Of a stretch of 64,000 nt of DNA, positions 43,846 to 52,995 are shown piece after piece (position 1 is the first letter of the stretch; each line of letters opens with the position of its first letter). The notes below the pieces were generated by a model. That model searched no databases and was not told the DNA's origin. It was given only the letters and a program-made list of their open reading frames with translations. This DNA is from Croceimicrobium sp963974215 (GTDB lineage: Bacteria; Bacteroidota; Bacteroidia; Flavobacteriales; Schleiferiaceae). The stretch spans positions 305,097 to 369,096 of the forward strand of contig CAXBBL010000003.1 in NCBI GenBank assembly GCA_963974215.1. Reading direction: 5' to 3'. The position numbers and the translations under genes are program-made.

Positions 43846-46800
43846 ATGAAATTCAGAAACTTTTTAGCATATTCTTTAGTACTAAGCCTGGGCCTTGGCG
43901 GTCTAAGCGCTAAAGAAAAACCACACGCTAACAACAATAAGAAATCCGCTCTGCAGGCTCTTGCAGAAGGTTGTGCTCCGGCTACAGCTCAAACGGATTT
44001 AAATATTAACAACGTAAGAGCGCGTATCCTTGGTGGCGGTGATATGTGGTGGGATTTAAATGATGCCCAGTATGAAGTGCCCAAAGGAAGTAATAAACAC
44101 TCGATGTTTGCTGGTGCTCTTTGGCTTGGCGGTTATGATGATGCCGATCAGCTAAAGTTAGCGGCAATGACTTACCGTCAGGATGGAGTAGACTACTGGC
44201 CTGGACCGCTTGATGATAATGCTTCCATTACCGAAGAAACTTGTCAGGAGTATGACCAGCATTGGACTGTTTACCGTTCAGAGGTTGAAACTCATAAAGC
44301 TTGGATCGATTGTAAAGAAGATCCTGCTTGTGATCCGGAAGCACGTTTTCCAGGTTATGCAGGTAACATTCCACAAAGCATCATTGAATGGCCAGGTAAT
44401 GGTATAAGAGGAAGTTTGCCTTATAAATTGGCACCTTACGAGGAGTCCGATACGAATGGTATTCCTGGATTTTACGAATATGAGTGGGATTACCCTGGTT
44501 ACGACTTTACCCGTGAGGCTGATTGCCAAGATAAAGAAGTAGACTTGTTATATGGTGATCAGACTATCTGGTGGGTATACAACGATAAAGGTAACATCCA
44601 CACTGAAACTAATGCTGCGGCTTTAGGATTTGAAATTCGTGCTCAAGCTTTTGCTTTTACAGCGAATGATGAGGTGAATAACATGACCTTTAACAATTAC
44701 CGTATTATTAATCGCTCCACTTTCCGATTAAGAGATACTTATTTTGGAACTTGGTTTGATGCGGATTTAGGTAACCCATACGATGATATTATCGGTTCAG
44801 ATATAGCACGTGGATTAGGTTATGTTTATAACGGTGATAACGATGATGAAGGTGCCTTAGGTTATGGCGCAAACCCACCCGCGGTAGGTTTTGACTTTTT
44901 CCAAGGTCCTTTTGCTGACTATTTTGATGGTCAAGATAATGATCGTGACGGTTGTGTTGATGGTGTGCGTATTGATGGTATTTGTGTTGGTGAAGACCCC
45001 ACTATCGGATTGAACGAAAGAATTATTATGTCCGGTTTTATGTATTACAACAACAGCTCCAACTTTAATGGTCCTGCTGGTACAACTGATCCAAATACGG
45101 CTCAAGAATTTTATAACTTATTAAATAGTATTTGGAAAGACGGTCGTCCTTTAGTAATTGAAAGTCCTGCTGGAAAAGGAAATACTGGCAATGGCGATGG
45201 CTATAACACCAACGATCCTTCACTTATTCAAACACGTTTTGCTTATCCAGGTAATTCTTTTGATACGACCTTTGCCTATGAGCCGTTTTCGGATCAGAAC
45301 TGGTTTGAGTCGCCTAATAACCAAGCGGATAAACGTGGATTGCACTGTGCTGGTCCTTTCTCATTGGCGCCAGGGGCACTTAACTTTATTACGACTGGAG
45401 CTGTTTGGGCGCGTAACTTCTCAAGTCAGGATTTATTTGCTTCGGTAAATGATGTAATTGTGGCCGATGATAAAGCGCAACAGTTATTTGATAACTGTTT
45501 CCAAGTATTGGACGGTCCTAATGCTCCAGATATTGAAATCGTTGAATTAGATCGCGAGTTACTTATTAATTTAATTGACCCATTCAATGCTTCAACTATT
45601 GGATACGTTCAAAAAGACCCAAGAATTCCACCAGATCCCAATTGGACTGCTACTCAAATCGATAGCGCAGATAGAGCGAATTATTTCAACTATTTGTTCG
45701 AAGGATTCCAAGTTTTCCAAGTATCTAACGCTGATGTTGGTGTTGATGAACTGTATGATGTTTCTCAATCGCGTTTAATTGCGCAGTCAGATTTAAGAAA
45801 TGGAATTACACAATTGGTTAACTACTTTGAATCACCTGATTTAATTGGTAATCCATTAATGCCACAGGATATGACCTTGGCAGCAGAAGATAATGGTATA
45901 AAATTAAGCTACCGTGTGTTAGAGGATGCCTTTGCGGAAGGTGATCGTGGCTTAATCAATCATAAAGAGTATTATTTTTATGTATTGGCTTATGCTCAAA
46001 ATGATTATAAGACATTCGTTCCTGGTGTAGCTGGAGATAACTCAAACGCTCAAAAAACTCCGTATTTAGCAGGACGTAGAAATATTGGTCAAAACTCTAA
46101 ACCTTATTTAGGTATACCTAGTAAGACAGAAAGTCGCAACAATGGTACTACTCTAAATGCCGAATGGGGAGATCTTGTTCAGATCACTCGTGTGGCAGGA
46201 AAAGGAAATGGAAGTTCTTATTTACGCGTTTCTACAGAAACTGAAGAGGCTATATTAGCCGCAGGAGCATCGCAAAGAGTTACTTACAATGCAGGCTTTG
46301 CCCCCATAGAAGTTAAAGTTATTGATCCTTACAAAATAGGGGATGGTACTTATCAATTGCGCTTTACCGATGTGAATACGACTCGTTCTTGGGAATTGAT
46401 AGATGTAAGGACGGATTCTGTTATCGCTGAAAGCGAGCAAGGTATTGACTATACGGCGGAACAAATTATCACTGACGAAATCACCAAGAAAACTTTGGGC
46501 TTCAGTATTACCATTAACGATGCAGTTGCTCCAGGATTAGAGCGCGAGGGCTCTATTGCGAATGGTGTTATAGGAGGATCAATTACCTATGAGGATCCTA
46601 CTAAACAGTGGTTCTCGGGTTTGCCCGATTCAGATGCGAACAATCCTACTAACTGGATACTTGCAGGAGCTAATGATATTCAGGATGATCAGAATTTACC
46701 AGCTTGGTATTATAATGATTACACGGCAGGTGACAATAATGTAGACCCATTTGGGGAATTCGAGAATGTACTTGGTGGTACATGGGCTCCTGTTTCTTTA

Positions 46801-47940
46801 GCTAGTAATGTGCCTTTAGCTGGTACTGGTGGTACCCCTTCAAGTCCTGGTTATCCTTTGAGAGATGGTAATAACTTCAATGTTATGTATCCAATACAGG
46901 ATTTACCAAACATTGATGTAGTTATCTCACCAGATCCAGAAAAATGGTCGCGTGTTCCGGTATTAGAAATGGGTAACTTCGCAAGTGCAAATGAAGGAGG
47001 AGCAGCCACTTTCCGCTTACGTTCAGATGCAAGTTTGAACAAAGTGGGTAATCAGTTATTCCCAGACTTAACTAGTACAGGATGGAGTTACTTCCCTGGG
47101 TATGCGTATAATGTCGAAACAGGAAAGAGATTAAATTTAGTAATAGGAGAAAACTCTTGGTTAAAGAGTGAAAATGGTGATGATATGCTGTGGAATCCAA
47201 CAGCGAACGTACAACCTAAATTAGGTGGATTAGCACAAGGAAGCCAGTATGTATTAGGTGGCATGCATGTATTGTATGTTTTAGCTGATTCAGCTGTAGT
47301 AGATAACCAAATGCTCGATCTTACCTATCAAGGAGATGCCATTGAAGATTATCCTTTGAAAAGTGCGATGGAGAATATGAATCGTGCTATTATCCGTTCT
47401 AGTGTATGGGGCGCAATGACATGGTGTACGATTGGAATGGTATCAGGAAATCAATTTGCTTTTGATAGTTATGACCAAATTCCTACCGAAGTTAAAATTG
47501 AGGTACGAGTACAAAGTCCTTTTGCTAAGTCTTCAGACGCTGAAAATGATGGTAATCCACTGTACGAGTTCTCAATGGATGGATTTCAGTCTGTCACTAA
47601 TGATTTATCAGTTGCCAATAGTGCTTTAGATCAAATTAGAGTCGTGCCGAACCCGTATTATGGTTCTTCAGGTTATGAAGATGGCCAGCTAGATAATATC
47701 GTTAAGATTACCAATTTACCGCCGCGTTGTGAGATCAATATCTTCATGCCAAATGGAACCTTAGTAAGAACCATTAATAAAGACAACACTCTTACCTATA
47801 CAGAGTGGGATCTTAAGAATGAGTTTAATGTACCTATAGCTAGTGGAATTTACTTGATTCACATCGATGCTGGTGCCGCGGGACAAAAGGTTGTTAAATG
47901 GATGGGTAGCTTGAGACCTGTTGACCTTAACGCATTTTAA
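43846..47940 (+). CDS. Giant exported protein of unknown function, partner of TonB receptor and PorV-like barrel
   Basis: The 1364-residue protein has a signal peptide (MKFRNFLAYSLVLSLGLGGL then SAK). Near the start it reads NNVRARILGGGDMWWDLNDA and MFAGALWLGGYDDADQLKLA, a conserved-looking secreted domain. A calcium-binding-type loop DGQDNDRDGCVDGVRIDG lies near residues 363-380. The last 110 residues (RVVPNPYYGSSGYEDG, WDLKNEFNVPIASGIYLIHI) resemble FlgD-like or T9SS C-terminal domains, but with ten extra residues after the usual end. I do not assign a function. It is 18 bp after the receptor and 24 bp before the PorV-like gene. Confidence 0.85.
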   Translation: MKFRNFLAYSLVLSLGLGGLSAKEKPHANNNKKSALQALAEGCAPATAQTDLNINNVRARILGGGDMWWDLNDAQYEVPKGSNKHSMFAGALWLGGYDDADQLKLAAMTYRQDGVDYWPGPLDDNASITEETCQEYDQHWTVYRSEVETHKAWIDCKEDPACDPEARFPGYAGNIPQSIIEWPGNGIRGSLPYKLAPYEESDTNGIPGFYEYEWDYPGYDFTREADCQDKEVDLLYGDQTIWWVYNDKGNIHTETNAAALGFEIRAQAFAFTANDEVNNMTFNNYRIINRSTFRLRDTYFGTWFDADLGNPYDDIIGSDIARGLGYVYNGDNDDEGALGYGANPPAVGFDFFQGPFADYFDGQDNDRDGCVDGVRIDGICVGEDPTIGLNERIIMSGFMYYNNSSNFNGPAGTTDPNTAQEFYNLLNSIWKDGRPLVIESPAGKGNTGNGDGYNTNDPSLIQTRFAYPGNSFDTTFAYEPFSDQNWFESPNNQADKRGLHCAGPFSLAPGALNFITTGAVWARNFSSQDLFASVNDVIVADDKAQQLFDNCFQVLDGPNAPDIEIVELDRELLINLIDPFNASTIGYVQKDPRIPPDPNWTATQIDSADRANYFNYLFEGFQVFQVSNADVGVDELYDVSQSRLIAQSDLRNGITQLVNYFESPDLIGNPLMPQDMTLAAEDNGIKLSYRVLEDAFAEGDRGLINHKEYYFYVLAYAQNDYKTFVPGVAGDNSNAQKTPYLAGRRNIGQNSKPYLGIPSKTESRNNGTTLNAEWGDLVQITRVAGKGNGSSYLRVSTETEEAILAAGASQRVTYNAGFAPIEVKVIDPYKIGDGTYQLRFTDVNTTRSWELIDVRTDSVIAESEQGIDYTAEQIITDEITKKTLGFSITINDAVAPGLEREGSIANGVIGGSITYEDPTKQWFSGLPDSDANNPTNWILAGANDIQDDQNLPAWYYNDYTAGDNNVDPFGEFENVLGGTWAPVSLASNVPLAGTGGTPSSPGYPLRDGNNFNVMYPIQDLPNIDVVISPDPEKWSRVPVLEMGNFASANEGGAATFRLRSDASLNKVGNQLFPDLTSTGWSYFPGYAYNVETGKRLNLVIGENSWLKSENGDDMLWNPTANVQPKLGGLAQGSQYVLGGMHVLYVLADSAVVDNQMLDLTYQGDAIEDYPLKSAMENMNRAIIRSSVWGAMTWCTIGMVSGNQFAFDSYDQIPTEVKIEVRVQSPFAKSSDAENDGNPLYEFSMDGFQSVTNDLSVANSALDQIRVVPNPYYGSSGYEDGQLDNIVKITNLPPRCEINIFMPNGTLVRTINKDNTLTYTEWDLKNEFNVPIASGIYLIHIDAGAAGQKVVKWMGSLRPVDLNAF

Positions 47941-47964
47941 GAACGAATTAACGTGATCAAACAC

Positions 47965-49005
47965 ATGAGATACCTTAATAAAATTGCAATCACTGCTTGT
48001 TTATTAGCCGCTGGCTTAAGCGTAGAAGCAGGTAACCCACAGCGTGCTGGTTCAGCAGGTGCTCCCGAGTTATTAATAAACCCCTGGGCCAGAGCTTCTG
48101 GCTGGGGAGGTGTTAATATTGCTGGTGTAACTGGAGTAGAAGCTACTTTCATTAACATTGCTGGTATAGCCTCTACAGAGGGAACAGAAGTTTCTTTTAC
48201 CAATACCCAATGGTTAGTTGGGGCAGGCATTAATATAAATGCAGCAGGCTTTAATCAATCGGTAGGTTCAAATGGAGTCCTTTCGGCTAACTTCGTGTCT
48301 TTCGATTACGGTAGTTGGGAGCGTACAACCATTAATAACCCTGATGGAGGAATTGGTGAAATCAGTCCTTCTACAGCCATTATTGGTTTAGGCTATGCAC
48401 AACGCTTTATAAAATCCATCCGCGGTGGTGTGAATGTGAAAATTTACACGACTAGCATGGTGGATATGACTGTAACTTCGGCCAGTGTGGATGCAGGTGT
48501 ACAATATGTTACCGGTAAAAGAGAACAAGTGAAGTTTGGAATTACCTTAAGAAATATTGGTCCAGCCGCTCGATACGACGGTGAAGGCCAATCTGTTTCT
48601 TTAGTAGTTCCTTCTGGCGGCTACGCACAAGAGTACAGCGAAAGAAGTGAAACTTTTGAACTCCCGACTACCTTATCCATTGGAGGTAGTTATGATTTCG
48701 AATTCGATCAACAAAGGTTAACTGTAGCCGGTGCGTTCCAGTCTAACTCTTTCGAAAAGGATTTATACACCGCTGGAGTAGAATATTCTTTTAAAGAACT
48801 ATTGAGCTTTAGAGCAGGATATAGCTTTTACGATAATCGTGATTACGAGGTTACTACTACCGTATTTACAGGTTTTAGTGCTGGGGTTTCTCTTGATTTA
48901 GCTATGAGTAAAAACAATGATAATGTCTTTGGACTAGACTACTCTTATCGCAGCACATCCTTCTTTGATGGAGTGCATAGTATCGGAGTATCTGTATCTC
49001 TCTAA
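47965..49005 (+). CDS. PorV/PorQ-family outer-membrane beta-barrel protein
   Basis: With ATG 47965 the product is 346 residues and has a signal peptide (MRYLNKIAITACLLAAGLSV then EA); the GTG at 47953 is less likely. The mature start AGAPELLINPWARASGWGGV and EATFINIAGIASTEGTEVSF match the PorV/UPF0164 family of fadL-like barrels, which shuttle or hold T9SS cargo at the outer membrane. The end is HSIGVSVSL. Its position directly behind the 1364-residue protein, which has a T9SS-like C-terminal domain, suggests that it is the dedicated barrel for that protein. Confidence 0.85.
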   Translation: MRYLNKIAITACLLAAGLSVEAGNPQRAGSAGAPELLINPWARASGWGGVNIAGVTGVEATFINIAGIASTEGTEVSFTNTQWLVGAGININAAGFNQSVGSNGVLSANFVSFDYGSWERTTINNPDGGIGEISPSTAIIGLGYAQRFIKSIRGGVNVKIYTTSMVDMTVTSASVDAGVQYVTGKREQVKFGITLRNIGPAARYDGEGQSVSLVVPSGGYAQEYSERSETFELPTTLSIGGSYDFEFDQQRLTVAGAFQSNSFEKDLYTAGVEYSFKELLSFRAGYSFYDNRDYEVTTTVFTGFSAGVSLDLAMSKNNDNVFGLDYSYRSTSFFDGVHSIGVSVSL

Positions 49006-49030
49006 ATCATATAGCGAAGTCAATATTTTA

Positions 49031-49069
49031 TATATTTGCAAAAGGAAAAGACCTCTCTGAGGTCTTTTT
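49031..49069 (+). promoter_or_regulatory. -7 element followed at once by a terminator-type hairpin (greA leader)
   Basis: TATATTTGC at 49031-49039 is a consensus -7 element. Immediately after it AAAAGACCTC (49047-49056) pairs with GAGGTCTTTT (49060-49069) around TCT, followed by more T residues. The hairpin can end the PorV transcript, but a transcript from the -7 element would begin with this same hairpin before reaching greA at 49094. Confidence 0.55.
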
Positions 49070-49093
49070 TTTGTTGGCTAAAATTTAAATAAA

Positions 49094-49567
49094 ATGGCAA
49101 TAAACTATTACAGTCCTGAAGGTCTTGAAAAACTTAGGAAGGAGCTTGAACATATGAAATCGGTGGAACGTCCCCGAATTTCCAATCAAATTGCGGAGGC
49201 ACGCGACAAAGGTGATCTATCAGAAAATGCAGAGTACGATGCAGCAAAAGAAGCGCAAGGACTCTTGGAGATGAAGATTAGTAAGCTGGAGGATAGTTTA
49301 TCCAATGCCCGCCTTTTAGATAGCTCCAAAGTGGATACTTCTAAGGTAATGGTGTTGTCTAAGGTCGTGATTAAAAACACCAAGAATGGGGCAGAAATGA
49401 CCTATCGCTTGGTTAGCGAAAATGAGGCCGACCTAAAAGCGGGTAAAATCTCTATAAACAGCCCTATTGGTAAAGGACTAGTGGGGAAAAAGGTAGGCGA
49501 AACCGCCGAAATTGCTACGCCCGCTGGTTTAATGAGTTTTGAAATAGTTAAAGTAAGCATGGATTAA
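49094..49567 (+). CDS. greA: Transcription elongation factor GreA
   Basis: The 157-residue protein has the N-terminal coiled-coil finger (YYSPEGLEKLRKELEHMKSV, ARDKGDLSENAEYDAAKEAQ) with the acidic tip Asp and Glu that reactivate backtracked RNA polymerase, and a C-terminal FKBP-like domain (SPIGKGLVGKKVGETAEIAT). GreA is full length. It follows a leader with a stable hairpin and is 2 bp upstream of the HIT gene. Confidence 0.97.
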   Translation: MAINYYSPEGLEKLRKELEHMKSVERPRISNQIAEARDKGDLSENAEYDAAKEAQGLLEMKISKLEDSLSNARLLDSSKVDTSKVMVLSKVVIKNTKNGAEMTYRLVSENEADLKAGKISINSPIGKGLVGKKVGETAEIATPAGLMSFEIVKVSMD

Positions 49568-49569
49568 AC

Positions 49570-49965
49570 ATGGCATCTATTTTTACAAAGATTATCGCGG
49601 GAGAAATTCCAAGCTATAAAATTGCTGAAACAGAGAACTGCTTGGCTTTTTTAGATATCATGCCTTTACATGGCGGTCATGCTTTAGTAATACCTAAAAA
49701 GGAGGTAGATTATCTCTTCGATTTAGCAGATGAGGAGTATCAGGAATTGATGCTCTTCTCTAAAAAGGTGGCCCATGCAATTGGCCAAGCAATTCCTTGT
49801 AAAAAAGTAGGGGTGGCTGTAATAGGTTTAGAAGTGCCCCATGCACACATTCACCTTATCCCAATTAATGCAGTAAGCGACATCGACTTTAGTCGTGAGA
49901 AGCTACAATTTACCCACTCACAGATGGAAGATTTTGCGGTTAAAATCCGCTCTAAATTTAATTAA
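49570..49965 (+). CDS. HIT-family nucleotide hydrolase
   Basis: The 131-residue protein has the HIT catalytic motif VPHAHIHLIP (HxHxHxx, near residues 95-104) and the family start ASIFTKIIAGEIPSYKIAET. HIT proteins hydrolyse AMP-linked substrates such as adenosine 5'-phosphoramidate. Length is typical of the Hint branch. It is cotranscribed with greA, the usual arrangement in Bacteroidota, and convergent with ruvC. Confidence 0.95.
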   Translation: MASIFTKIIAGEIPSYKIAETENCLAFLDIMPLHGGHALVIPKKEVDYLFDLADEEYQELMLFSKKVAHAIGQAIPCKKVGVAVIGLEVPHAHIHLIPINAVSDIDFSREKLQFTHSQMEDFAVKIRSKFN

Positions 49966-49990
49966 CCTGAGTTAAGATCCAACTCAGTTT
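49964..49990. terminator. Hairpin built from the MITE arm, between HIT gene and ruvC
   Basis: AACCTGAGTT at 49964-49973 pairs with AACTCAGTTT at 49981-49990 around AAGATCC. It overlaps the HIT stop and the last 7 bp of ruvC and can act as a bidirectional terminator. AACCTGAGTT is also the tip of the terminal repeat of the element at 39003-39265. Confidence 0.6.
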
Positions 49991-50532
49991 ATTCGATCGG
50001 GGTTATTGCGGAGAAATTTATCCCAAGAATCTTTTCCCTTTAATCCCGCTAGTGGGTTGCTAGCCTGATAATGATGGCATAGTGCCACGGCCAGGCCATC
50101 TGAGGCATCCATGTACTTTGTGTCTAGCTTTCGTTCTAAAGTCTTTTCTAGCATGGCGTAAACCTGCTCTTTGCTGGCGGCTCCTTTACCAGTAATACTT
50201 TGTTTGATTTTCCGCGGTGAATATTCCTCAATAGGAATGTTGCGATACAAACCAGCGGCCATTATTACGCCCTGAGCACGACCAAGTTTCAACATACTTT
50301 GCACATTTTTCCCAAAGAAGGGCGCTTCAACCGCCATTTCATCGGGCAAGTATTTGTCGATTAGACCTAAGGTGCTTTCAAAGATTTCCTTGAGCCGCAA
50401 TATGGCGGAATCTTTCACCTTAAACTTAATGCTATCCAAGTGTATCAATTCGGCCTTTTTCGATTTGATTTGTAAAACGCCGTAGCCCATTATCTGGGTT
50501 CCAGGGTCAATACCTAAAATTATTTTTTCCAT
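49984..50532 (-). CDS. ruvC: RuvC, Holliday-junction resolvase
   Basis: The 182-residue endonuclease carries the catalytic acids: Asp7 in ILGIDPGTQIMGYGV, Glu near 68 in MAVEAPFFGKN, and Asp residues in YMDASDGLAVALCHHYQ near 141-144. RuvC cuts four-way DNA junctions made by RuvAB branch migration. It is convergent with the HIT gene, with a hairpin across the junction, and divergent from a glycosyltransferase gene. Confidence 0.97.
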   Translation of the reverse strand: MEKIILGIDPGTQIMGYGVLQIKSKKAELIHLDSIKFKVKDSAILRLKEIFESTLGLIDKYLPDEMAVEAPFFGKNVQSMLKLGRAQGVIMAAGLYRNIPIEEYSPRKIKQSITGKGAASKEQVYAMLEKTLERKLDTKYMDASDGLAVALCHHYQASNPLAGLKGKDSWDKFLRNNPDRIN

Positions 50533-50578
50533 CTCTTAGGCCAAAATTAATGTAATACTTTTGGGCATTATAGTCATT

Positions 50579-51703
50579 ATGGGATTATCTATTCTGCTTT
50601 TAAGCGCCTACCTCGCCTATTTAAATCTCATCCTTATTTTAGGGCGCGGCTTGAAAAGGCTACAGCATGATACGCAGCACCAAAAAGACCTAAACATCAT
50701 CCCCCATGAGGGTATCGTTATTTTAGTGGCCCACTATAATGATAGTGAGAAAATTCCGGCTCTTTTACAATCTCTGGAAAGGCAAAACTATGCTGGCACT
50801 TTCAGTCTTTGTGTGATAGATGACCATTCTGCACCTGCGCATTTAAGGAACTTAAAGGCAAGTTTAAACGAAAGTAGCTTAGAGACGCTTCTTTTGCAAA
50901 ATGAACTCCCACCCGGGAAAAAGAATGCTTTAGAAGATGCGATAAATGGCCTGAAGGAAAGTTTTATTGTGCAACTAGATGCAGATGTAGTTTTAGATGC
51001 AGATTTCTTAAACATTTTAATTTCGACTAAAATAAAAGAGCAAGCCGATATTCTATTGGCTTTGGTAAAGATGATCCCCGCCAAAACTTTCATCAGTAGT
51101 TTCGCGGCTTTCGAGTTTCTAAGTTTACAGATGAGTGGAATGGCACTTGGGGCTTTAGAAAGACCGATCATGGCAAATGGTGCTGCCATGGCCTATCCTG
51201 CTGCTACCTGGCGGCGCTTTAAAGAAGTGGGAAGAGCTTGGGATAGTGGTGATGATAGTTTTTTAGTACAGGCAGCTAGGCGGGCTAAAAATGTGAAAAT
51301 AGTTCCTGTGCCGCGTGCGGCAGTAAAGACTGATGCTCCGCTAACATTCAGATCATTTATTAACCAACGGGTCCGGTGGGGAGCGAAAGCAGTATCCTAC
51401 CCCAGTTTTTTGGCTAAAAGTGTAGCATTAAGTGTGGCCTTTATCAATATCTGCTTAGTATTTAGTTTGCTTTGGGCTTTGATGTTTAGCTGGTCGGATT
51501 TACCGCTGGTTTTATTGTTCTTCCTCTTAAAAGCAGTAGTGGATTATCCTCTTTTGAGAAAATTCGCTCAGATGACAAATCAGGAAAGTTTGCTGAAAAG
51601 ATATACCTTAGCCGCGGTTTTTTATCCGTTTTATATAGCGTTGAGTTTGGTCTTTATGATGGTCCCCACCAAAAAGAAGTGGAAGGGCCGGCAGTATACT
51701 TAG
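50579..51703 (+). CDS. Family 2 glycosyltransferase, membrane bound
   Basis: The start at ATG 50579 (374 residues) fits a membrane-anchored GT2: an N-terminal helix (LSILLLSAYLAYLNLILIL), the GT-A domain with nucleotide and metal motifs (LVAHYNDSEKIPALLQSLER, VIDDHSAP, QLDADVVLDADFL), the acceptor-site motif GDDSFLVQAARR and the product-binding QRVRWGAKAVSYP, read as Q-x-x-R-W, and two or three C-terminal helices. A TTG at 50561 would add six residues. Substrate is unknown. It is convergent with the MscS gene with a 4-bp overlap of stops. Confidence 0.9.
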   Translation: MGLSILLLSAYLAYLNLILILGRGLKRLQHDTQHQKDLNIIPHEGIVILVAHYNDSEKIPALLQSLERQNYAGTFSLCVIDDHSAPAHLRNLKASLNESSLETLLLQNELPPGKKNALEDAINGLKESFIVQLDADVVLDADFLNILISTKIKEQADILLALVKMIPAKTFISSFAAFEFLSLQMSGMALGALERPIMANGAAMAYPAATWRRFKEVGRAWDSGDDSFLVQAARRAKNVKIVPVPRAAVKTDAPLTFRSFINQRVRWGAKAVSYPSFLAKSVALSVAFINICLVFSLLWALMFSWSDLPLVLLFFLLKAVVDYPLLRKFAQMTNQESLLKRYTLAAVFYPFYIALSLVFMMVPTKKKWKGRQYT

Positions 51704-52962
51704 TCTTTGAAGGTATTGTTAAAGTTATTGCCCGAGGGTCTTTGGAATACGGCCAATTCAAAATAGCTTACCGCCGAAAGTAAATGATCCATAATATCAC
51801 TTTGAATGCCTTCGTACTTTAACCACTCGATATCTGCACTAAAACAATAAATTTCTAAGGGAACCCCCATTTCGGTAGGTTGCATTTGTCGTACCATTAA
51901 GGTCTCTCCTTTGGCTATTTTCGGATGTTCATTTAAATAGGCTTCCGCATAACGACGAAACACCCCTAAATTGGTCATTTGTCGACCATTCAAATAAACA
52001 CTTTTATCGCTCTTGTTTTCAGAATTGTATAGATCAATTTCTTTTTGCCGTTCATTAATAAAGCCTCGCACCCTTTCGAATTTAAGAAAGCGTTCACGCA
52101 TTTCGGGGCTGATAAACTTTACTGTTTGCAGATCTATATTAATGCTGCGTTTTATCCGTCGCACCCCTAAATTGGTCATGCCTCGCCAGTTTACAAAACT
52201 GTCGCTGATAAAGGCATAGGTAGGCACAGTGGAAATAGTTTTATCCCAATTTCGCACCTTAACCGTGGTGAGGTTAATTTCTAAGACATCTCCATCAGCG
52301 CCGTATTTGGGCATACTAACCCAATCGCCAATGCGCACCATATCATTCCCCGCTATCTGAATACTGGCAACAAGGCCTAAAAGGGTGTCTCTAAAAATTA
52401 AAAGTATTATTGCGGTGGCAGCTCCAAAAGTGGTTAAAATGGCAACGGCACTTTTTTCTACTATGGTAGATATGATAAACACGCCACCAGCAATATATAC
52501 CACAATCAGAATTACTTGAATGTAGCTGCTAATGGGTTTCCCTTCAAAGTGTTCACTGGTCAAGGCCATTTGTTCAAGGGCCTTGAGAAACTTGTGTACC
52601 ACGCCAATTACAACCACTAAACCATAAACGATTACTAGTTTTTGCAGCAAAAGAACCGTCGAACTTAAATCGTCGAAGAGCCAAGGAAGGCTGTAGTAAA
52701 TAACTATTGCCGGCAGCAGATGAGCGAGTCCCTTAAAAACTCGCTTCTCAAGTAAGATATCGTCGTAGTTATTTTTGGAGTGTTTTACGTAGCGCGTCAC
52801 TACTCTAAGAATGATCCTTCGTGCAATTAAATCTGCCAATAGGCTAATTCCCACAACGATAAGGATATCTATTGCTAAAGTTAAGGTTGCGGCACTTGCT
52901 TGGTTTAGGCCCTGATCTAAAAGCCAGTTTAAGGCCCAATGACTGATATTAGTTTCTTTCAA
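51700..52962 (-). CDS. MscS-family mechanosensitive ion channel (YbdG-like)
   Basis: The 420-residue inner-membrane protein has about five transmembrane helices followed by the MscS pore helix and beta domain. The pore-lining region AILTTFGAATAIILLIFRDT continues into LLGLVASIQIAGNDMVRIGD and WVSMPKYGADGDVLEINLTT, the signature of the YbdG/MscM branch with a long cytoplasmic insertion near residues 270-340. It should release solutes under membrane tension. It stands alone between the convergent glycosyltransferase and a DUF4249 lipoprotein gene. Confidence 0.93.
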   Translation of the reverse strand: MKETNISHWALNWLLDQGLNQASAATLTLAIDILIVVGISLLADLIARRIILRVVTRYVKHSKNNYDDILLEKRVFKGLAHLLPAIVIYYSLPWLFDDLSSTVLLLQKLVIVYGLVVVIGVVHKFLKALEQMALTSEHFEGKPISSYIQVILIVVYIAGGVFIISTIVEKSAVAILTTFGAATAIILLIFRDTLLGLVASIQIAGNDMVRIGDWVSMPKYGADGDVLEINLTTVKVRNWDKTISTVPTYAFISDSFVNWRGMTNLGVRRIKRSINIDLQTVKFISPEMRERFLKFERVRGFINERQKEIDLYNSENKSDKSVYLNGRQMTNLGVFRRYAEAYLNEHPKIAKGETLMVRQMQPTEMGVPLEIYCFSADIEWLKYEGIQSDIMDHLLSAVSYFELAVFQRPSGNNFNNTFKD

Positions 52963-52995
52963 GGTTTTATTTTTGCCAAAGCTACAATTTTACCA

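Noticed and set aside
50561..50578. TTG start for the glycosyltransferase
   Set aside because: ATG at 50579 begins directly before the first membrane helix and needs no rare start; the six extra residues add nothing recognisable.
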